DNA of 64,000 bases from Erinaceus europaeus. Its lineage: Eukaryota; Chordata; Mammalia; Eulipotyphla; Erinaceidae. Every line of letters starts with the position of its first letter. Position 1 is the stretch's first letter. The stretch lies in NCBI RefSeq assembly GCF_950295315.1, contig NC_080181.1:4652726-4716725 (forward strand), read 5' to 3'. This document shows positions 1 to 11,955 of the stretch, piece by piece. The notes below the pieces were generated by a model, which worked only from the letters and a program-made list of their open reading frames with translations, was not told the DNA's origin and made no database searches. Position numbers and translations under genes: made by a program.

Positions 1-168
1 AAATTCAGAGAGGAAGGGGAGATAGGGAGAGAGACAAAGAGACGCCTGCAGACCTGCTTCACCATTAGTGAAGTGTCCTCCCTGCCAGTAGGGAGGGGAG
101 GCTCAACCTGGACCCTTGTGCATAGCACTTACTATAAGCACTTAACCAGGTGTGCTACCGCCCAGCCC
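1..168 (-). mobile_element. tRNA-type SINE, cut by window start
   Basis: acctgcagacctgcttcacc and the reversed head cttaaccaggtgtgctaccgcccagccc are seen; its tail lies outside the window. Confidence 0.8.
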
Positions 169-177
169 CCGCTTTCT

Positions 178-490
178 TCTTTTCTTTCAGCTGAGCAGCA
201 TCCCGTAGTGTACATTTATAAACCACAGCTTTCTTAGCCAGTCATCTGCCCCTCGGCATCTCGGTTTCTTCCACAGTTAGTCTATTGCAAATCGTGCTGC
301 TATAACAGATGCAGGTGTTGATGGGTCCCCTTGCATGGGTGCATTTGCTTTCTTGGGCTTTATCATCCCCAGGAGAGGCATTGCCAGGTCTCTGGAGGCT
401 TTGTGCACTGGGGTTGTTGCATTCCTGCCAGAAATGCAAAAAGCTTCCTTTTCCCCACTTTCTCATCAGTATTTGTTGTTTCTGTCTTTA

Positions 491-521
<31 letters not shown>

Positions 522-985
522 TTATTAGATAGAACAGAGAGAAATTGAGAGGGGAAGAGAAAGACAGACACCTGCAGACCTGCTTCACCGCTTGTGAAGT
601 GACCCCCCCTACAGATGGGGGGCTGGAGGCTTGAACCGGGATCCTTGCGCCAATCCCTGCACTTCCCAATGTGCGCTTAACCCGCTGCACTTAACCACCT
701 GGCCCCCTTCCTGTCCTTTCTGATGTACGACATTCTCACAGGTGTGCAGCAGGATTTTGCTGTTTTCTTGATTCACATTTCTCGGAGAACCAGTGAGTCT
801 GAGCATCTTGGCCGTCTGGCAGTCTTTGGTGAAGACTCTGTTCTTGTGTTCTCTCCATTTATAGTGGGGCTGCGTATATTTTTGTTGCTAAGTTTGGTGA
901 GCTCTCTCTATACTTTATTATTAGGCCTTGGTCTGATGTACGGCACGTAAAGAGCTTCCTCCATTCAGTAGGATGTCTTTCTGCT
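178..985 (-). mobile_element. L1 3' region, antisense, split by a SINE
   Basis: It reads as the reverse of the L1 ORF2 end (cagtcatctg...attgcaaatcgtgctgctataacag), resumes after the SINE at 512-707 with gtgagtctgagcatcttgg, and runs to about 985. Heavily mutated; no coding capacity. Confidence 0.7.
512..707 (-). mobile_element. tRNA-type SINE inside L1
   Basis: T-run, attagatagaacagagagaaattgag, then box B complement ttgaaccgggatcc and reversed head. Its tail abuts a (TA)n run; tctgtc(c)ttt on both sides is a likely TSD. Confidence 0.85.
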
Positions 986-1089
986 TTATAAGCAGACATC
1001 CTGGCTCTTCTGGGTAACTCCCCCCTCTCTGCTTTCAGTCAACAGACAAGAGTCAATCTCATTTATAATTTTTCTTCTATGTGCCTAGA

Positions 1090-1262
1090 GAGGGGGGAAG
1101 AGGAGAGGAAGAGACACAGAGAAACGAGAGACACCGAAGCCCTGCTCCACCGTTTAACTCGCCCCACCCCATCCGCGGTGATCACACATAGAGCCAGGGC
1201 TCACACCTAGAACTCAGCAGCGTAGGGCATGGACTTAATGCACTGAGCCATCTGTCGGCACC
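1090..1262 (-). mobile_element. diverged SINE
   Basis: GA-rich body followed by gccagggctcacacctagaac and a reversed head ending gccatctgtcggcacc. Confidence 0.55.
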
Positions 1263-1311
1263 ATCACCTGTCATATATAAAGTTAGTCATAGCTTTCCCT
1301 TTGTCCCCCCA

Positions 1312-1430
1312 TTAGTTGTCATGTCTCACCTTCCCCTCTCTGTCTAAAAATAAACCTGGTCTAAGCCAGTTTTTTCCACTTGCTCACACTCTTTCCCCCT
1401 CAAAGCCCCTATAATGCGTCACCATCCCCC
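1312..1430. repeat. diverged direct repeat, copy 1
   Basis: Shares gtctaaaaataaa, ttccacttgctcacactct and aagcccct in the same order with 1914-2035. Confidence 0.7.
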
Positions 1431-1689
1431 CTCCTCTCCCCTGAGAAGACTGTTGGTTCTCTCGTGGCCGACCACCAAGGGTTCACCTTCACAGTCTGAC
1501 TGCTGAATCCAGCACAGCCATTTCACCTGTAGTTTCTGCGCTGACACATAATACACCAGTTGTCGAGATCAGCCGAGCCCGAAGCCCAGTGTGCTCTCCC
1601 CGTGCTTTCTTGAACTACCCTACCCCCCCACCCCCAATGGCATCGCAGTTAACCAGCATGTATCGCTTCCTTTTCATTAAAGCTAGACG

Positions 1690-1818
1690 CATCTATCTGT
1701 TAATGGGGGGGGGGGGCAGAGTATCATCTTGGCATATGCGATGCTGGGGATCCAACTCGGAACCTCACGCTTTCAAGCCAGGTGCCCCACCCACTGTGCC
1801 CCTCCTTGGCCACAGATA
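1690..1818 (-). mobile_element. diverged SINE, type D-like
   Basis: ggggatccaactcggaacctcacg and gtgccccacccactgtgcccc form the reversed box B and head; a 12-G run replaces part of the body. Confidence 0.5.
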
Positions 1819-1913
1819 CTCATTCCTTCATGCTCAGAGTGCTGTGACAGTCTCCCAGTTGCTCTGTCTGCCTCATGTCTGTGCTCTGACAATCCACTAA
1901 CTGAAAGGCTCCT

Positions 1914-2035
1914 TAGTCATCATATCTCACCTTCTTCTCTCTGCCAGAAGTCTAAAAATAAAGCTTGTCTAGGCCATTTTTCCACTTGCTCACACTCTCA
2001 CTCCCTATGAAGCCCCTGCAATGTGGCTTCCAATC
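1914..2035. repeat. diverged direct repeat, copy 2
   Basis: Partner of 1312-1430, with a short insertion (cagaa). Local duplication or two members of an unnamed old repeat. Confidence 0.7.
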
Positions 2036-2079
2036 CTCCACCCTCTTACTGAGCACTCGCTCCTGAAATTCTCTAGTGG

Positions 2080-4793
2080 CCGTCAGAATGAAAGACTGGG
2101 CAGTGAGCTTTGCAACTTACAGAGAAGGTCTTGGCACATGCTTCCGCAAACACCTGCACAGACTTCCAAAACCTTCAGGCACTCTGGAGTGTGGCATGTC
2201 AGGGACCCCAAGTTCTGGCCTGGTGCCTGCTCCCCCGACCCTCCACTTACGCTGCCCTGCACCTGTGTTTCCCTGATCTCTTGGGTCTCTAAGCCATCAC
2301 AGGTTCAGATGTGCTCTGATTGCCCACCCTGTTCTTTTTCTGCTGCGTGATATGTTCTATAAGAGTCGGTGACTCTGAAGTATTTCAAGCAACCCTGCCT
2401 CATCCTACCCCAAAGCCTCAAGGTGGGGTGGTCCAAGGTGTAACTCTGTGAAGCTCACTGCTTATCTCTGTCCCAGCCATCCTTACTCTGAATTCTGTGC
2501 ATCAGTAAAGGCTGGTAGTCAGCCTTGAGTGATTGGTAAGAACAGCAAAAAACTCAATTTCAAAGAGATTTGACAGGTGACAGCTTTGAAATAAGGGTCA
2601 GTAGCTGGTATTCAATGTAGAGATTAAGCTGTTCTCTTCACCTAATCCAGTAAACACTCTGAGAAGGGCAGGCAGGCTGTTCATACCCACAGCCTTGATT
2701 GTCTTCCTAGGTCAAAGGGGTGGGGGGGAGGGCGGGATGCTGAGCTGGCATCTAGATTCTGCTGTGAAAGGAGTGCCTAGCCCGTGCGGGAAAGGATCAC
2801 TGGGTATCTCCCGCTGATTTCTTGTTCCCGCGCTTCATGCCATTTCAGAAGGGCTGGAAGTCTTGCAGCAGATCTGTCCAGCAAATGAGGAGTCTGAAAC
2901 TCTTATAAGCCCCAGTGAAGAGAAATGGTGTGACATCTGTGCACATAGGGGTTGCTTGTTGAAGGATCCCATCAAATCCAGTGTCCCCACGTCCCTCAGT
3001 GTCCCTGCAGAGTGATGAGCACACACACGGTCTCCATGCCCAGTCGACTTCAGGCTCCACCTCATGCAGAAAATAAATTCTGGCAGCAGATCAAACACTG
3101 AGTATGGGAGGCGATGAAGTCAGAATGGCTCTGAGGACTGGTCTTCAGGAACTAGATGGTCAGTTCGGGTAATGCTCTACTTGACGTACTGAGAAGATGA
3201 TCAGGCCTAGGTGTGGTGACTCAGAAAACAGCTTTTCTGCTTAGCACCACTGACACCATAGGTGTGGGCTTCCCACTGGAGCCAGTGTAGAAGTCTGCCC
3301 ATCCCCCAACACAAACATATGCAAGCCAAATGCAACCCCCTGCAGCCCCAGGCTCCCCATGCTGCTGCCACACTGCAGAAGGCAGCTTCTCGAATCTCAG
3401 GCCCAGTATTTTGCATTAATGTCTCACAGAACTCAAGAAACAGATTCTCTATTACTGGTTCATTTTTCCTCTCTGCTTTATTAAGAGGATATAGTTGGAC
3501 AGACAGATAGAAAAGCACATAAAGTAAGGTCTGAGAGAGGCCTTACTTTTTTTTTTTTAGAGGGGACAGCAGCTTCTGTTTACATGGACTCTGGGGTGCA
3601 CCACCCTCCTGGCTCACGGGGGCTCGCAAAAACCACTGTTTGGGATTTTCATGGTTGTCCCACTAGGTGTGCATGGCTGGTTAGACCACTGGATGCTGCT
3701 GATTAACTCAACAGGCTGAAAATTCTCATGTTCCAGTCACAGGGCAGTCCCTCCAACAACCTGCCTCCTAGCTTCAAGAATTGCTCATTACTAGAATATT
3801 GTGTGGCTGAAAAGGGTTTACTGTGAAAAATACAAGAGTGTCTCAGCTCCACCATGCAGGAATTCCTCAGGCTGTAGGAGTCCTGTGCCTACAGCTGGGG
3901 AGGAAGACCCACTTTGTCTTTCCTGCCACACTGTGGCAGGTGGCCTCTGAGAAGACGTGGATCACAGAGTCCCACACGTGTCTGAGAGCCGGAAGGCAGT
4001 GCTGCTGAGGAGGAACCCACATCTCAGCACTGGAAAAGAGATTTCTGTGGACCCTCCATCAGCTTTTTGTTTTGTTTTATTTAAAGACTAGTGAAAGGCA
4101 TGGATTTTTTTTTTCAAAGCAATAAAAATCTATACTGAAAGAAAAAGGAGAAAAGAAGAAAAGTAGCATACAGCAGAAATTTCACAAATGTGAGAAATTA
4201 GACTCCTGGAAAACTCAAGTTTAAAAGAGAGAAAAAAAGAAGTGATTAAAATGAACAGGTTATAGAACCTAAAATCTCAACTGCTTTGGTTAAAGCGATC
4301 TATCAACCCATAAATATAGTATTTATTCAAAGCAATGGATGCTGTCTACACACTGGATAAAGAAACCTCTTACCTTTTACACACAAGCAATTACTAACAG
4401 AGACAAATGCATTTTTAGATATTTCATCACTTCCATTAAACCGTAGAAGGTTTTCTCTCACAGTGCCAACACAGGCTTGCACGTTCATTCATTCTGTAGC
4501 AAACCATCTCATGACTAAGGGCATCTCCCCGTCTCTGGTCCTCCATGCAAGTGTCTGTTGCCTAATACCATGAACTTGGTGAGTACTGCTTCCCCAATTT
4601 TAACTTTTCAAAAAAAAAAAAAATCCCCTAGAGAATACATGAGTTGGTTACAATAGATGTGAAATTCCCATGGCTGCTGCTAAGTCGTGCTGTCTAAAGT
4701 AATGTTCTGCGAGCTTCAAGCAGGCAGTCTTCAGAGGGGTTGTTGCCTTACTGGGTTCAGGGCTGCTCATTAATCAGCCATGATGAGTCAATA
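2080..4793. other. unique intergenic DNA, no gene seen
   Basis: 2.7 kb without a recognisable mobile element apart from short T or A runs (3549-3560, 4609-4622). Open frames are short and lack family motifs. Confidence 0.6.
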
Positions 4794-4810
4794 AGAATGG
4801 TGGTATTTGG

Positions 4811-5098
4811 GGGAGTCGGGCTGTAGCTCAGCGGGCTAAGCGCAGGTGGCGCAAAGCACAAGGTCGGCATAAGGATCCCAGTTCGAGCCCCCGGCTCCCC
4901 ACCTGCAGGGGAGTCGCTTCACAAGCGGTGAAGCAGGTCTGCAGGTGTCTATCTTTCTCTCCCCCTCTCTGTCGTCATCTCCTCTCTCCATTTCTCTCTG
5001 TACTATCTAACAATGACAACATCAATAACAATAATAACTACAACAACAATGAAAAACAAGGACAACAAAAGAGAAAATAAATAAAATATAAAAAAAAA
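4811..5098 (+). mobile_element. type A SINE, complete
   Basis: Full head, box B (agttcgagccc), CT-rich body and CAA/AAT tail ending in an A-run. A perfect 17-bp TSD agaatggtggtatttgg (4794-4810 and 5099-5115) marks a fairly young insertion. Confidence 0.93.
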
Positions 5099-5115
5099 AG
5101 AATGGTGGTATTTGG

Positions 5116-6660
5116 CAGGCTAACCTGACTTCAGAACTCAGTTGTGATTTCAGGTTTGTGTCAATTGAAATAGATCTTGATTTTGAGCGTTATAATTAGT
5201 TCAAAAGCACCGTAGGTTTACTGCAGTCAGAAATGCCAAGGCCTGTGAACCCAAGAATTCATAAAAAAAAAAAGGACCCAAAGTGTCTCAAATGTCCTTT
5301 TCTTGATGAGCACAGTTCTCCTCCCACTCTCTCAAATGCTCTTAAAAATAAGGAAGATGCATGGTAACCTAGAGAGATACTAAGGTTTGAAAAGTGATGT
5401 AGTGCTTTCCTGTATTCCTCAAAAATAGGGTGAAACACAAGCGTTCAAATAAGATCTAGAGTTGTACAACCTGAGTCTGAAAATAGCCAGGTTCCACAGG
5501 CTATCAAACAGCAAGCTCATGTAGTCCAGTAAAGAAAAACAACGGACATCCATCAGCGACACGGTAACAAACGCTGGAATTATCTGACAAGCACTTTAAA
5601 GCAGAGGACATACAGCGTGCTTCAACAAGCAAATGCAAATATGCCTAACATAAATGAAAAGCCAAACATTTCAGCACAAGCACAGGAAGCCTCAGAAAAG
5701 AAATAAGATGTGGAGCCTTCATGACAGCTCACCTGGCAGGTTGCCTGCTTTGTCATGCGTGCAGCCCAAGTTCAAGTGGGGAGGCCTTTAGCCCTGCCGT
5801 CTCCTTCACACGCTCCCTCTAGCTCTTCTTATCTGAAGATTTGGCCCAGGGAGCCAAAAGCCCTAGTGACAACAGAAAGTGGAAAGAGTGCTTCAAAAGG
5901 AAAATGAACATTTTAAAATTAACAAATGCAATAGTGATGTTTAGATAGACTCAATAACAGCATGGAAACGAAATAGAAATCAATGGATTTGAAGCTACAA
6001 CAATAGAAAGTTTCCAGCAGCTGGAAAAATAATGAACCTCACAAACTTTTGGGAAAATGGCCAGATAGAATGTTTGTGTCACCCAGTCCCTGAAAGAGGA
6101 CAAAATTAAAATGTGTTCAAAGAAAAGAATAAAATTACTCTCAGTTTTCAAGATATAGAGCTACAAAAATAAGCAAAATCATCCAAAGCAGGATAAACCT
6201 GAAGAAATCTACCACTAAGTAGTAATGGGCTCCTGAAAACTAAAACCAAAAGAGGAATTTTGAAGACAGAGAAAGAACAGGAACAGTGCTGTACCTCCAG
6301 GGAGAAGCCCATCCTTTTTGTAAACCAAAACAAAAACATCCTTTTTGTAAACCAAAGCCCCACTCAGTTCTGGCTATTATTGGTGCTGGCGGTACTGTGG
6401 CGGGAAGGGTGAACAGGGGGACCTTTCCCATGACAGTCTGAGAAAGCCATCTCATTATTAGCTTGGGTTGGAAGGCCATGGCTTGGGATTTCTCAGGTGC
6501 TGAAGAAAAGGACTTTCAGGCAAGCTCTATGCCCCATGCAATTGCTCTTTAGGAATGAAACAGGGTCCTGTGCACTGGGGAAGGTGAGGTCTGCTTCCCT
6601 GTAGAAGGTGTGGGGGAGGGAACTCCAAAGATTCCTTCAAAGTCCATCCATCCCAGATGC
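5116..6660. other. mostly unique AT-rich intergenic DNA
   Basis: Apart from a weak SINE at 5722 I see nothing recognisable; a 26-base near-repeat (atcctttttgtaaaccaaa, twice near 6310-6355) is the only local structure. Confidence 0.55.
5722..5830 (+). mobile_element. type F SINE, diverged
   Basis: gacagctcacctggcaggttgc...cccaagttcaag resembles a short tRNA-like head. Confidence 0.4.
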
Positions 6661-6797
6661 AGCAAAAATAAGACTTTTATTATTTCTTCCACTGTGTATA
6701 TACGCCACAGCTCTCTTAATCGCGCACCTGTGACTGGACACTTAGCTTGTATCTCAGGGCTACTACAAACAGTGCTCCTGTGAACACAGGTGTGCCC
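6661..6797 (-). mobile_element. L1, antisense, left part
   Basis: Segment resembling L1 around ccactgtgtatatacgccaca...acaaacagtgctcctgtgaacac. It is interrupted by the non-L1 LINE and continues at 7941. Confidence 0.7.
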
Positions 6798-7940
6798 TTC
6801 TTCTAGCGTTTGCCCTTCTTCCGTAGCCAGTCAACAGCGTCAGGTTGAGCCTGATGTAGAGTTTCGAGACCTCCTTTGAATCTGGAGAGGTGGCAGTCGT
6901 TGACTATGTGGGTCATAGTCTGTCTGTGGCCACAGGGGCAGTTCGGGTCGTCTCTGGCTCCCCAACAATGGAACATAGCGGCGCACCGGCCATGGCCTGT
7001 TCGATAGCAATTGAGGAGGGCGCAATCATAACGTACTAGGTCAAAGCCGGGTTGACGCTTGCAGGGGTCTGTGATGAGGTGTTTGTTCTTTACCTCAGCT
7101 GACTGCCAACTCTGTTTCCAAGAGTCTGGAACAGAGAAGTTCAGTGTAGGCATAGGGGACCAGATTGGGTGACGAGACGTCAAGTGTTGGACAGGGTGGG
7201 TGAAGATATCCGCGTATATTGGCAGGTCCGATCGAGCGTAGACGTGGGAAATGAACTTAGATGATGCCGCATCCTGACGAATATCTGGCGGGGCGATGTT
7301 GCTAAGAACTGGCAGCCATGGAACCGGGGTGGAACGGATGGTTCCAGAAATTATCCTCATGGAGGAATATAATTTGGAATCGACCAAGTGGACATGGGGG
7401 CTACGGAACCATACTGGGGCACAGTATTCTGCAGTGGAATAGCATAATGCCAGAGATGATGATCGTAGTGTGGAAGCGCTCGCGCCCCATGAGGAGCTGG
7501 CCAGTCTTGCAATGATGTGATTCCTCGCGCCCACCTTTGCTGCAGTTTTTATGAGATGTTCGTGAAATGACAGGGTGCGATCGAGAGTAACGCCAAGATA
7601 GACTGGCTGGGCTTCGTGCCGGATTCTCGTACCGCCAAGCTGCACATTAAGCTCACACGAAGCCGAGGCATGGTGTAGATGGAAAACAGATGATACCATT
7701 TTTGCAGTGCTAGGGATTAGTCACCATTTTTTACAGTAATCAGATATCAGAGACATGTCTTTCATGAGTGTTTCCTCGAGGATGTCGAACTTGGATGCCT
7801 GAGTTGCATAGCAGATGTCATCGGCGTAGATGAACTTCCTTGAAGAAGTTTCTGGGAGGTCATTGATGTAAATATTAAATAGCGTAGGAGCCAGAACAGA
7901 GCCCTGGGGGAGGCCACTTGAGACTGCTAGACTTGTCACT
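6798..7940 (-). mobile_element. non-LTR retrotransposon (not L1), 5'-truncated copy 1
   Basis: On the minus strand this encodes the C-terminal half of a reverse transcriptase. It begins near SGLPQGSVLAP (RT motif B region), followed by FIYADDI (catalytic YADD) and LGVTLD, then a long C-terminal domain with a CPCGx6Hx4C cluster, and ends in RKKGKR-stop. The stop codon TAG sits directly before the short (GAA)n tail, so there is essentially no 3' UTR. The frame is intact except for one TGA at 7721-7723, where copy 2 has CGA: a CpG-type transition. The endonuclease and RT fingers are missing. It is inserted in an antisense L1; flanks caggtgtgccc (6787-6797) and cagatgcaccc (7941-7951) look like a decayed 11-bp TSD. 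The motif set recalls jockey/I/L2-like RTs rather than L1; the clade is unresolved. Confidence 0.85.
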
Positions 7941-8610
7941 CAGATGCACCCGGAATCTTCTGTTTTGGTTTTCGATGGGCGTGATTGCGTCTTTAGGTAA
8001 CTCCCTAGGAGAGGAATTGCTGGCTCATGTGGCATCTCTATTTCTGGTATTCTGAGGGATCTCCAGCCTATTTTCCACCGGGAGTGGATCAGCTGGCATC
8101 CCCACCAACAATGTAGAAAGGTTCCTTTCTCCCCACAGTCTCACCAGCACTCGTTTCTGATCCCTCTGACGTGTGGCACTCACGGGTGTGAAGTGCTGTC
8201 TCAGTCTCTCTCTTTGCATTTCTCTGATAGTCAGTGACTGAGCATTTCCTCATGCCCGTTGGCCACCTGAATATTTTCTTCAGTGAAGACTCTTTTCATG
8301 TCCACGCTCCATTTTGTCTTTGTCCGAGTCCACAGGCAGGACCACTACTCCAGCCCAACAATGTGCCCACGCCCCGTTTTGTAATGGGGCTGTTTCTTGG
8401 GTGAAATTTGTGAGTTCCTTAGGAGTTTTGGTTATCAGCCCTTCGTCTGATGTATGTATGGTAAGTACACTCTGCTTTTAGTAGAGTATCTTTTTCCTGG
8501 GCAGAAGCCTTTCAGTGTGATGTAGGCCCATTGGTTTGCTTTTGCTTTTGGTTTCGTTCTTCTTGCTGTTGGACTCAAATCTCTAAAACCTTTGCCAAAG
8601 CAAACATGAC
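7941..8610 (-). mobile_element. L1, antisense, right part
   Basis: Continuation of the same L1: accaacaatgtagaaaggttcc, tgcatttctctgatagtcag and ttatcagcccttcgtctgatg are recognisable ORF2-end landmarks in reverse. The right end is approximate. Confidence 0.7.
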
Positions 8611-8826
8611 TGCTTACTCCCCACAGTCACCTCCTACACTGTCCGGTGTCCCACTTGAGGCTACCTCTCTGCCCTGTGCCGCGTTTGGCCTGTGTTGCAC
8701 TGAACAGGGAGGGAGCCCCTGCACAGGTCTGCTCTGGAATCTCTGTCTTACCTGTAGGGCAGTGAAATCATGTCCCCCGGTGGGGCTTCTTTCTGGTCCA
8801 CGTTTGCCTTGTTAGAAGGGCACGTG

Positions 8827-9113
8827 AGGGAGTCGGGCTGTATGTAGCGCAGCGGGTTAAGCGCAGGTGGCGCAAAGCACAAGGACCGGCATAAGGATCC
8901 CGGTTCGAACCCCGGCTCCCCACCTGCAGGGGAGTCGCTTCACAGGTGGTGAAGCAGGTCTGCAGGTGTCTATCTTTCTCTCCTCCTCTCTGTCTTCCCC
9001 TCCTCTCTCCATTTCTCTCTGTCCTATCCAACAATGACAACAACAATAATAACTACAACAATAAAACAACAAGGGCAACAAAAGGGGATAAATAAATAAA
9101 TATTAAAAAAAAA
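8827..9113 (+). mobile_element. type A SINE, complete
   Basis: A 4-base duplication (tgta) follows the head. Perfect 13-bp TSD agaagggcacgtg (8814-8826 and 9114-9126). Box B is ggttcgaacccc. Confidence 0.93.
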
Positions 9114-9433
9114 AGAAGGGCACGTGGTCTCCCACATAGAAGCCCTGGGAGGTGAGGCCAAGCATCTGTGCTCTAACAGGTCCTCCAGGCAACTGTGAGG
9201 CGTAGCTATATGGCAGGACCACCATGTAGTGGGGGTGTGGGCGGGGCACGGACAGCATGCCTCCAGATGATGGGCGTGATAGGGCTGCACATAGATAGAT
9301 CTCTAGGTCCCATTCTTAGCTCACAGGATCAGAATTTCTGGGGTCCAGGCCAACTACTCCAAGATATTCCCATTACTGCAGAAGTCTGAAAACCTGGCCT
9401 GTGCTTCACTCTTGGAGCTTGACTAAGAAGGCT

Positions 9434-9676
9434 CAATTACAGCTTCTGCCATTTCACTGCTTCTGGCCGTTTTTTCCATTTTATTGGATAGGACAGAGAG
9501 AAATTGGGGTGGGGGGGAGATAGGGAGACAGAGATAGACACCTGCAGACCTGCTTCACCGCCTGTGAAGCAACTCCCCTGCAGGTGGGGAGCCGGGGGCT
9601 TGAACTGGGATCCTTAGGCTGGTCCTTGCACTTTGCGCCACTTGCACTTGACCCGCTACCCTACCGCCCGACTCCC
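9434..9676 (-). mobile_element. A-long SINE
   Basis: Body and reversed head are clear from 9470; the extra segment (cactgcttctggccgtttttt) is diverged, so the left limit is approximate. Confidence 0.8.
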
Positions 9677-10207
9677 TGATCCCTCCTTAATAGCTTCTCT
9701 AGAGTACCTTCTCCCACCATCAACACTTTTTTCAATTTCTTGGCTAGAAATCACATCACATTTTCTTCTGAGAATCTTTTCTGGAAAGTAGTGAATAAAT
9801 ACTAACATTTTAAGTCATTTGGGCCCATTTGAACTTGGGCACAAGCTATAAATTATTGGACCCAAGACTAAAACTCAGGCCTGTTTCCAAATCCCACTTC
9901 TTTGCAGTTAATCCATGCCTTGCTAAAGGTTTGATTTGGGGATAACTGCTCCCAACTCAGTATTTGATGGGGAGCAGCGTCTGCTGTAAAGTGGTCTGTT
10001 TTGGCCGCATCCCTGAGGCCTCGGTAAGTACAGCTCTGACTCAGCCTCAGTGTATGCTTCCTGTGGAAGCCTCACACAAGCTGGTGGGCAGAGCAAGCTG
10101 AAATCTGAGCAGCATAGTGGGGCCCTGTGATTAAAGGGGAAACAGTCTTGGTTCTACTGTCAATTTTCAGGGAGGGGGGTTGATAGGGAAGGAAGAGCCT
10201 TGTTTAA

Positions 10208-10267
10208 AAAGGAAGGAAGGAAGGAAGGAAGGAAGGAAGGAAGGAAGGAAGGAAGGAAGGAAGGAAA

Positions 10268-10319
<52 letters not shown>
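10208..10319 (+). repeat. (GGAA)n-(GAAA)n microsatellite
   Basis: About 14 GGAA units run directly into about 13 GAAA units, all purine. Likely length-polymorphic; GGAA is also the ETS core. Confidence 0.95.
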
Positions 10320-10802
10320 GGTAAGAACTTACTCATGTAGAGAGTTTTGCAGTATTCATGATGTCACTGTAACCTCACCACAGAAGTGCTTCGTCTCTTG
10401 GACAGCCCTCCATGAATTACCTCTCTCACTGCTGATATGATAACCACATCCCCTGTCTGCTGCAGTCCTGGATATGAGTGTAGGGGAGGTCCGGGTGGCC
10501 ATCTTCCTGCTCTGTTTCGCAGGAAATGGGGGAGGGGATGTGAGGAAGAAGGACTTACCCAAAGCGCAGCAGCCCAAAGCCCCAGTCCTCCCAGCAAAGG
10601 CAGCAGGCAGGAAACAGGACAGAGCAGAGGGTGTGAGCAGAGGAGTGGTCACAGGGACAGCCGTGGGCCCATGGGGGACTGAAGACTGAGCTCACAGCAG
10701 ACAGGAAGCTGTGGGAGCAGCTGTAGGTGCCTTCAGCAGCTCTGCATAGAGGACACTACCTTATATCCCTGCCTTTTTTTTTTCTTTAATTGAAAAACTG
10801 TG

Positions 10803-10955
10803 TGTCCAGGAGGTGGCACAGTGGCTAAGGCACTGGACTCTCAGGCATGAGGTCCTGAGTTCAATCCCCAGCAGCATATGTACCAGAGTGATGTCTGGTT
10901 CTTTCTCTCTCTCCTCCTATATTTCTCATTAATAAATAAATAAAATATTTTTTAA
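10803..10955 (+). mobile_element. type D SINE
   Basis: Head gtccaggaggtggcacagtg, box B gagttcaatccc, then tctctctcctcc and an AATA tail. This is the clearest sense copy of the type. Confidence 0.8.
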
Positions 10956-11278
10956 AAAGAAAGAAAAAACTGTATATGCACATCTGAAAGTTACCCTAAG
11001 AACACTGGATATTTCCTCACTGCATGTGGTTGTGCACACGTGGTATTTGGAGTGGGCTGCCGCTACTTCTCAGCTTTGTGCTGTGCCAGAAGACAAAATA
11101 GTATCAATAGCTTTTTTTTTTTTCAAATTAGTGGCTTAATAATGATCAACAAGATTATGGGATAAGAGGGGTACAATTCCATATAATTCCCGGCACCAGA
11201 GTTCTGTATCCCATCCCTTCCATTGGAAGCTTCTCCTATTCCTTATCCCTCTGGGAGTATGGACCAAAAACTTGTTTA

Positions 11279-11417
11279 AAGAATTTATTTATTTATTCAT
11301 GAGAAAAATAAAAAGAGAGAAATCTGAACATCACCCTGGTACATGTGCTGCCAGGGATTGAGCTCAGGACCTCATGGTTGAGAATCCAATTCTCTAGCCT
11401 CCGGACCACTGGACCGA
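11279..11417 (-). mobile_element. type D SINE inside R
   Basis: atttattcatgagaaaaataa tail, gattgagctcaggacctcatgg, reversed head ctccggaccactggacc. Flanks accaaaa/accgaaa suggest a decayed TSD. Confidence 0.75.
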
Positions 11418-11656
11418 AATTCCTTATGAGTTGCAGAAGGTGGAAGGTCTGGCTTCTATAGTTGCTTTTCCCCTGGACATGGGTGTTGTCAGGTTGATCC
11501 ACACCCCCAGCCTGTTTCTGTTTTTCCCTGGTGGGGCAAGGATCTAGAGAGGTGGGGTTCCAGGGCACACTGGTGAGGTTGTCTGCGAGGGGAAGTCAGG
11601 TTGGTGTCATGGTAGTGTCTGCAACGTAGTGACTGAAAGGCGGTAAGATATAAAGC

Positions 11657-11955
11657 TGAGGGAGTCAGGCAGTAGTGCAGCAGGTTAAGCGCAGGTGGCA
11701 CAAAGCACAAGGACTGGCATAAGGATCCTGGTTCGAGCCCCTGGCTCCCCACCTGCAGGGGAGTCGCTTCACAGGCGGTGAAGCAGGTCTGCAGGTATTT
11801 ATCTTTATCTCCCCCTCTCTGTCTTCCCCTCCTCTCTCCATTTCTCTCTGTCCTATGCAACAATGACGACATCAATCACAACAACAATAATAACTACAAC
11901 AATAAAACAACAAGGGCAACAAAAGGGAATAAATCAATCAATAAATACTAAAAAA
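11657..11955 (+). mobile_element. type A SINE inside R
   Basis: Complete, with a 12-bp perfect TSD aagatataaagc (11645-11656 and 11956-11967). Younger than its R host. Confidence 0.92.

Noticed and set aside
4811..4890. tRNA-gene-like head with box A and box B
   Set aside because: It belongs to a SINE present dozens of times; no intact cloverleaf and no terminator at a tRNA 3' end.
7318..7515. Plus-strand frame inside the LINE copy
   Set aside because: Antisense shadow of the reverse-transcriptase frame.
10180..10440. Lys/Glu-rich frame
   Set aside because: Translation of the GGAA/GAAA microsatellite.
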